Positions 13,717-17,138 of a stretch of 17,138 nt of DNA are shown here, piece after piece. The notes below the pieces were generated by a model. The model made no database searches and had not been told where the DNA came from. It was given only the letters and a program-made list of their open reading frames with translations. The translations under genes and the position numbers were made by a program. Origin of the DNA: an uncultured Collinsella sp. (GTDB taxonomy: Bacteria; Actinomycetota; Coriobacteriia; Coriobacteriales; Coriobacteriaceae). Location of the stretch: NCBI GenBank assembly GCA_958413765.1, contig CATYVH010000040.1, positions 1 to 17,138 of the forward strand, in the 5' to 3' direction. How positions within the stretch are numbered: position 1 is the first letter of the stretch; every line of letters starts with the position of its first letter.

Positions 13717-16044
13717 TTAAGCGGAAACTGCGGCGGAAGCGGTATTGCTCTCATCCTCGTCGGTCCAAGCGTGCTTAGGCATGGGACGGAAGATCTGGAA
13801 GAGCATCGCAACCAGCAGAACGATGGCCACAACCGTCCAGATACCAAACTGGCCAAGGACAAGCAGGTTGTAGAACTGGTTGATGAACAGGCCGATGACC
13901 CAAGCGAAGGCGCACTCGTAGCCGATGGCAATCGCGGTCCACTTGCCGGAGTCCATCTGGTTGCGGATAGTGCCCATGGCGGCAAAGCACGGGGCGCACA
14001 GCAGGTTGAATGCGCCAAAGGCAACGCAAGCGCCCATAGTCGGGAACATGCCGGCAAACGCGGTCCACAGGCTCGGGTCGGTCTCGGCGGCGTCGGCAAC
14101 GGACAGCAGCGAGCCGGCGGTGGCGACGACGTTCTCCTTGGCGACAAGACCAGAGACGGTCAGCGCGGTGGCCTGCCAGGTGCTAAAGCCGAGCGGGGCG
14201 AAGATCCAAGCGACCAGGTTACCGAGCATGGCGAGCACGGAGTAGTCCATGAACTCCTCGGGGATGCCGTCCATCGCGGGCAGGAAGCCAAAGGAACCGT
14301 TGTAGCTACCAAAATTGGAGAGGAACCAAACGACGACGGTGGACGCGAAGATGACCGTGCCGGCCTTCTTGATAAAGGCCCAGCAGCGCTCCCACACATG
14401 CAGCGCCCAAGAGCGGATCGCCGGGAAGTGATAAGCGGGCAGCTCCATGACAAACGGAGTCGGGCGGCCGGCAAAGAGCTTGGTCTTCTTGAGCATGAGG
14501 CCCGAGGCGATGACGGCAAAGACGCCCAGGAAGTAGAAGAGCGGACTGATCCACGCGGCGGTGGTGGAAGAATCGCCGATGATGGAACCCATGAGCAGGG
14601 CGATGATCGGCAGCTTGGCGCCACAGGGAATGAATGTGGTGGTCATGACCGTCATGCGACGGTCCTTCTCGTTCTCGATGGTCTTGGTGGCCATGACGCC
14701 GGGGACGCCGCAGCCCGAGGACACGAGCATGGGGATAAAGGACTTACCGGACAGGCCAAAGCGGCGGAACACGCGGTCCATGATAAAGGCGACGCGGGCC
14801 ATGTAGCCGCAGTCCTCCAGGAAGGACAGCATCACGAACAGCAGGAACATCTGCGGCACAAAGCCGAAGATGGCGCCCAGACCGCCGACGATACCGTCGC
14901 AGACCAGCGAATCGACCAGGCCACCGTCCTCGGTGCCGCCCGCCACAAGGGCGTCGTGCACCATGGTGGTAATACCGGGGACATAGGGGCCGTACTGTGC
15001 CGGGTCGACCGAGTCGGCATTGTCGCCCGCAGCCTCGACGGCCGCGTCGTAGGCATCGCGGCCCTGACCGAGCACGTACCAACCGTCGGTACCGAAGAGC
15101 TGGTCGTTGGTGAAGTCGGTCACCGTGCCGCCCAGGGTGGAAACGGCGATGTAGTAGACGCAGAACATGATAACCACAAAAATCGGCAGGCCCAGGATAC
15201 GGTTGGTAACCACACGGTCGATCTTCTCGGAAGTGCTCATCTTGGCCGGAGCCTTGGTGAGGCACTCGTCGATAATATGGGCAATCACGCCGTAGCGCTC
15301 ACCGGTGATGATGGACTCGGCATCGTCGTCGCAGTCCTGCTCGCACTGGGCGACCAGCTGCTCCACGCGAGCAGCCTTCTCCTTGGTGAGGTTAATAAGC
15401 TTGCAGGCGTCCGCATCGCGCTCGAACAGCTTGACGGCGTAGTAGCGGCGCTTGTTGGCGGGAACGCTCGCCGGCAGGTTGTTCTCGATGTGGTCCAGAA
15501 CGTCCTCGATGGAGGAATCGAACTTATGCTCCGGCACCTGGCCCTTGGAAGCGGCAGACTTCTTGACCTGCTCGAACAGCTCTTTGATGCCCTTGTTCTT
15601 AAGGGCCGAGATCATCATGACCGGGCAGCCGAGCTTCTTGGAAAGCTTGTCCGTGTCAATCTTGTCGCCGTTCTTCTCGACCAAGTCGGCCATGTTGAGG
15701 GCAACGACCACGGGCAGGCCGGTCTCGATAACCTGAAGCGCCAGGTACAGGTTGCGCTCGAGGTTGGTGGCATCGACCACCTGGACGACCACATCGGGCT
15801 CGCCGCTCATGAGGTAATCGCGCGAGCATTGCTCCTCGGGGCTGTAGGGGGAAAGCGAGTAGATGCCAGGGAGGTCCGTGATGGTAACGTTCTTGTCGCT
15901 TAGGAGCTTGGCTTCCTTTTTCTCAACCGTGACGCCGGGCCAGTTGCCAACGTAGCCGTTGGCGCCGGTGATCAGGTTGAAAAGCGTGGTCTTGCCGCAG
16001 TTGGGGTTACCCGCCAGCGCGACATGGATCTGAGAATCCGCCAT
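13717..16044 (-). CDS. feoB: Ferrous iron transport protein B
   Basis: FeoB is the inner-membrane Fe2+ permease with a cytosolic G-protein domain. The product is 775 aa, the usual length (E. coli 773). The G domain shows G1 GNPNCGKT (12-19), G2 around T39 in GVTVEKK, G3 DLPG (57-60) and G4 NMAD (117-120). A helical spacer domain follows to about residue 260. The membrane part contains the Gate region with SSGCGVPGVMATKTIENEKDRR and TFIPCGAKLPI, whose cysteines are typical of the family. The ATG at 16044 has AAGGA just upstream. It lies downstream of two feoA genes with a 123-base gap that carries its own promoter-like and operator-like elements. No missing key residue is seen. Confidence 0.95.
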   Translation of the reverse strand: MADSQIHVALAGNPNCGKTTLFNLITGANGYVGNWPGVTVEKKEAKLLSDKNVTITDLPGIYSLSPYSPEEQCSRDYLMSGEPDVVVQVVDATNLERNLYLALQVIETGLPVVVALNMADLVEKNGDKIDTDKLSKKLGCPVMMISALKNKGIKELFEQVKKSAASKGQVPEHKFDSSIEDVLDHIENNLPASVPANKRRYYAVKLFERDADACKLINLTKEKAARVEQLVAQCEQDCDDDAESIITGERYGVIAHIIDECLTKAPAKMSTSEKIDRVVTNRILGLPIFVVIMFCVYYIAVSTLGGTVTDFTNDQLFGTDGWYVLGQGRDAYDAAVEAAGDNADSVDPAQYGPYVPGITTMVHDALVAGGTEDGGLVDSLVCDGIVGGLGAIFGFVPQMFLLFVMLSFLEDCGYMARVAFIMDRVFRRFGLSGKSFIPMLVSSGCGVPGVMATKTIENEKDRRMTVMTTTFIPCGAKLPIIALLMGSIIGDSSTTAAWISPLFYFLGVFAVIASGLMLKKTKLFAGRPTPFVMELPAYHFPAIRSWALHVWERCWAFIKKAGTVIFASTVVVWFLSNFGSYNGSFGFLPAMDGIPEEFMDYSVLAMLGNLVAWIFAPLGFSTWQATALTVSGLVAKENVVATAGSLLSVADAAETDPSLWTAFAGMFPTMGACVAFGAFNLLCAPCFAAMGTIRNQMDSGKWTAIAIGYECAFAWVIGLFINQFYNLLVLGQFGIWTVVAIVLLVAMLFQIFRPMPKHAWTDEDESNTASAAVSA

Positions 16045-16119
16045 TCAATCCTTCTTCCTTGTGTGCCTGCGCTGCTTTCTCCGCGCAGGCTGGATAATGT
16101 GCTTCAAAGATGCTGCATT

Positions 16120-16163
16120 AAGTTAGAAAAACCTAACTTTATCTGCAGAAATATACGTCGCAA
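16120..16163 (-). promoter_or_regulatory. Candidate internal feoB promoter with palindromic metal-repressor site
   Basis: On the reverse strand TTGCGA (16158-16163) and TAAAGT (16136-16141) are 16 bases apart and could serve as -35 and -10. The -10 overlaps a palindrome whose arms AAGTTAG (16120-16126) and CTAACTT (16133-16139) flank a 6-base spacer. TTAGG-containing palindromes are typical of DtxR/IdeR/MntR-family sites. This suggests feoB can be expressed apart from the feoA genes under iron control. It is inference from motif shape and context. Confidence 0.4.
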
Positions 16164-16167
16164 GCCC

Positions 16168-16389
16168 TTACTGGACCTCGACGACGGCCGCCTCCTCCTT
16201 GCGGATGGAAAGCTCGTAGCCGCGTACGTTGATCTCGACCGGATCACCGAGCGGCGCGACCTTCACGACCTTGAACGAAGTGCCCTTGATGAGCCCCAAG
16301 TCCATAAGGTGGCGGCGAAGCGCACCCTCACCGTGAAGCTTGACGATGGTAGAGCTCTCGCCCACCTTAACGTCACCCAACGTCTTCAT
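16168..16389 (-). CDS. feoA: FeoA-family ferrous iron transport protein (second copy)
   Basis: This 73-aa protein is one FeoA SH3-like domain (MKTLGDVKVGESSTIVKL at the start, LRRHLMDLGLIKGTSFKVVK in the middle, RGYELSIRKEEA near the end). It is a small cytosolic partner thought to bind or regulate FeoB. The start ATG 16389 follows AGGGGGA at about 9 bases. It lies 39 bases after the first feoA-like gene and 123 bases before feoB, all in one direction. Two consecutive FeoA proteins of different sequence probably have distinct roles. Confidence 0.9.
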   Translation of the reverse strand: MKTLGDVKVGESSTIVKLHGEGALRRHLMDLGLIKGTSFKVVKVAPLGDPVEINVRGYELSIRKEEAAVVEVQ

Positions 16390-16428
16390 CCTCTTGTCCC
16401 CCTTTCGGTTTTTATGAAATGCTGTGGA

Positions 16429-16671
16429 CTAACCGACGGTCATGATGTGCATGGCAACCTTGGAATCGATGCCAAAGCGTGCGCCCAGCACCGTGACGAT
16501 GATATTGGCGCCACTCGAGCTCACCACGTGGATTTCGTTGCCCTCGACAAAGCCGAGGTCCTTGAGGTGGTGTTTCATGTCCTCATTGCCCTTTACCCGA
16601 GACACGCGCACGGTTTCGCCCGCTTTTACCATCGAAAGCGGCATGGCCGGCATCTGCGGTCCGCAAGACAT
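16429..16671 (-). CDS. feoA: FeoA-family ferrous iron transport protein (first copy)
   Basis: This 80-aa protein has an FeoA SH3-like domain (about residues 12-78; the motif MKHHLKDLGFVEGNEIHVV is typical). It is preceded by a short Cys- and Met-containing N-terminus (MSCGPQMPAMPL). It is the first gene of the feo cluster, with GGAG about 9 bases before the ATG. It differs strongly from the second FeoA, so it is an old duplication or separate recruitment. Expression is probably governed by the inverted repeat at 16715-16768. Confidence 0.9.
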   Translation of the reverse strand: MSCGPQMPAMPLSMVKAGETVRVSRVKGNEDMKHHLKDLGFVEGNEIHVVSSSGANIIVTVLGARFGIDSKVAMHIMTVG

Positions 16672-16714
16672 GAGTGAGCTCCTAACGTCAGTTCGTCCTC
16701 AACATCGACGCGAT

Positions 16715-16768
16715 AAAAGTTAACCACGTCTATGTTCGCTTTAGTAAACTAACACGTGGTTAACTTTT
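16715..16768. promoter_or_regulatory. Perfect 15-bp inverted repeat upstream of feoA, candidate iron-repressor operator
   Basis: AAAAGTTAACCACGT (16715-16729) is the exact reverse complement of ACGTGGTTAACTTTT (16754-16768), with 24 bases between. The spacer contains a second short palindrome, TTAGTAAACTAA (16741-16752). It lies 44-97 bases before the first feoA start, in the promoter region. GTTAACC/GGTTAAC cores resemble DtxR/MntR-family operators. Assignment to a metal repressor is inference, and no clear -35/-10 pair could be chosen. Confidence 0.5.
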
Positions 16769-16821
16769 TGGAAAGGGTCCCCATTCAGATTTCGAAAAAG
16801 TTTCCTATACGAAACAAAAGA

Positions 16822-16852
16822 GGCACCGCAAAGACCATCTCTTTGCGGTGCC
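16822..16852 (-). terminator. Rho-independent terminator after the HPr gene
   Basis: GGCACCGCAAAG (16822-16833) pairs perfectly with CTTTGCGGTGCC (16841-16852) over a 7-base loop. On the reverse strand it is followed by TCTTTTGTTTC. It lies 57 bases past the HPr stop. Confidence 0.8.
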
Positions 16853-16869
16853 TTGTCATACCAATTTAT

Positions 16870-16898
16870 GCAACAAAGGGGACTGTCCCCTTTGTTGC
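16870..16898. repeat. Perfect 29-bp palindrome (GGGGAC-t-GTCCCC core)
   Basis: GCAACAAAGGGGAC and GTCCCCTTTGTTGC (14 bases each) are exact reverse complements around a single T. This is the form of a REP-type extragenic palindrome. It lies between the HPr stop and its terminator. It has no T-run of its own, so it is unlikely to be the terminator. Confidence 0.55.
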
Positions 16899-16908
16899 AT
16901 TGTTGAGA

Positions 16909-17138
16909 TTAGAGCGAGAGGTTTCTGATCGACGTGACGCAGGAGGCCTCATCCACGCCCGAAACGCAGAACACGATGTCCTCGCCGCACTCGCCGTAGA
17001 GAGCCATGAGGCCCATAACGTCGCGACCGTCGGTATGGCGGTCGCCGATGCTGACCGACACGTCGCTACGATGCTTGGCGATAATGTCATAGAGCAGCGC
17101 AACCGGGCGGGCATGCAATCCCAACGGATCTTTAATCG
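16909..17138 (-). CDS. HPr-family phosphocarrier protein, 5' end cut by the window
   Basis: The visible 75 residues start IKDPLGLHARPVALLYDII and run to the stop. They form an almost complete HPr fold, the small cytosolic protein that passes phosphate from PEP through enzyme I to the sugar-specific PTS enzymes. The active-site LGLHARP is present; taking its His as residue 15, Asp falls exactly at residue 46 in GRDVMGLMAL, where Gram-positive HPr has the regulatory Ser46. About seven residues and the start codon lie beyond the window. The C-terminal half is somewhat divergent (two cysteines, ECGEDIVFCVSG). It could be the main HPr or a paralogue with a regulatory job. Confidence 0.85.
   Translation of the reverse strand, partial: IKDPLGLHARPVALLYDIIAKHRSDVSVSIGDRHTDGRDVMGLMALYGECGEDIVFCVSGVDEASCVTSIRNLSL

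Noticed and set aside
13636..15903. 755-aa rightward open frame opposite feoB
   Set aside because: It is antisense to feoB, with low-complexity Gly/Asp/His composition and no recognisable fold; a shadow of GC-rich coding sequence.
1..17138. CRISPR array, tRNA or rRNA genes
   Set aside because: No regularly spaced repeats, cloverleaf or rRNA-like stretches were found by reading both strands.

Overview
The window is a GC-rich (roughly 60%) bacterial chromosome segment. The gene set (IS3-type transposase, an FMN/Fe-S/FAD enoate-reductase-like enzyme, kdpFABC-kdpDE, a feoA-feoA-feoB cluster, an HPr protein) and the codon use suggest an anaerobic gut actinobacterium of the Coriobacteriia, for example a Collinsella relative. 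The taxonomic call is inference; no rRNA or marker gene is present.

Layout. 1-986: the 3' part of an IS3-family insertion sequence (orfB and a probable right terminal repeat; orfA is not visible). 1028-2281 (-): a lower-GC accessory gene for an AlbA_2/GHKL/winged-helix regulator. Its promoter -10 box directly abuts a large inverted repeat (2325-2377), a candidate operator. 2403-2590: no convincing gene; it holds a terminator, small hairpins and a REP-like inverted repeat. 2590-4539 (-): a 649-aa old-yellow-enzyme/2,4-dienoyl-CoA-reductase-type oxidoreductase. 4646-13174: the complete Kdp high-affinity potassium uptake locus, flanked by two same-orientation copies of a ~120-bp repeat. kdpF-kdpA-kdpB-kdpC run leftward and kdpD-kdpE rightward from a shared ~245-bp divergent control region (9373-9616). 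13148-13264 (-): the C-terminal remnant of an unidentified gene. 13341-16671 (-): a ferrous iron uptake cluster (feoA, a second feoA, feoB, FeoB-associated Cys-rich membrane protein), with palindromes that look like metal-repressor operators. 16909-17138 (-): an HPr-family phosphocarrier, cut by the window edge, with Asp at the position of Ser46.

How the parts work together. KdpD would sense K+ limitation or osmotic stress and phosphorylate KdpE, which would activate the divergent kdpFABC operon. KdpA is the K+ channel-like subunit, KdpB the P-type ATPase, and KdpC and KdpF are accessory subunits. FeoB is the G-protein-linked Fe2+ permease, with FeoA-type SH3-like partners.

No CRISPR array, rRNA or tRNA was seen. 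The least ordinary signals are the direct repeats bracketing the whole kdp locus (each is a short open-frame tail plus a terminator hairpin), the inverted repeat at the AlbA_2 gene promoter, and the Asp46 HPr. None of them amounts to a demonstrably new system.
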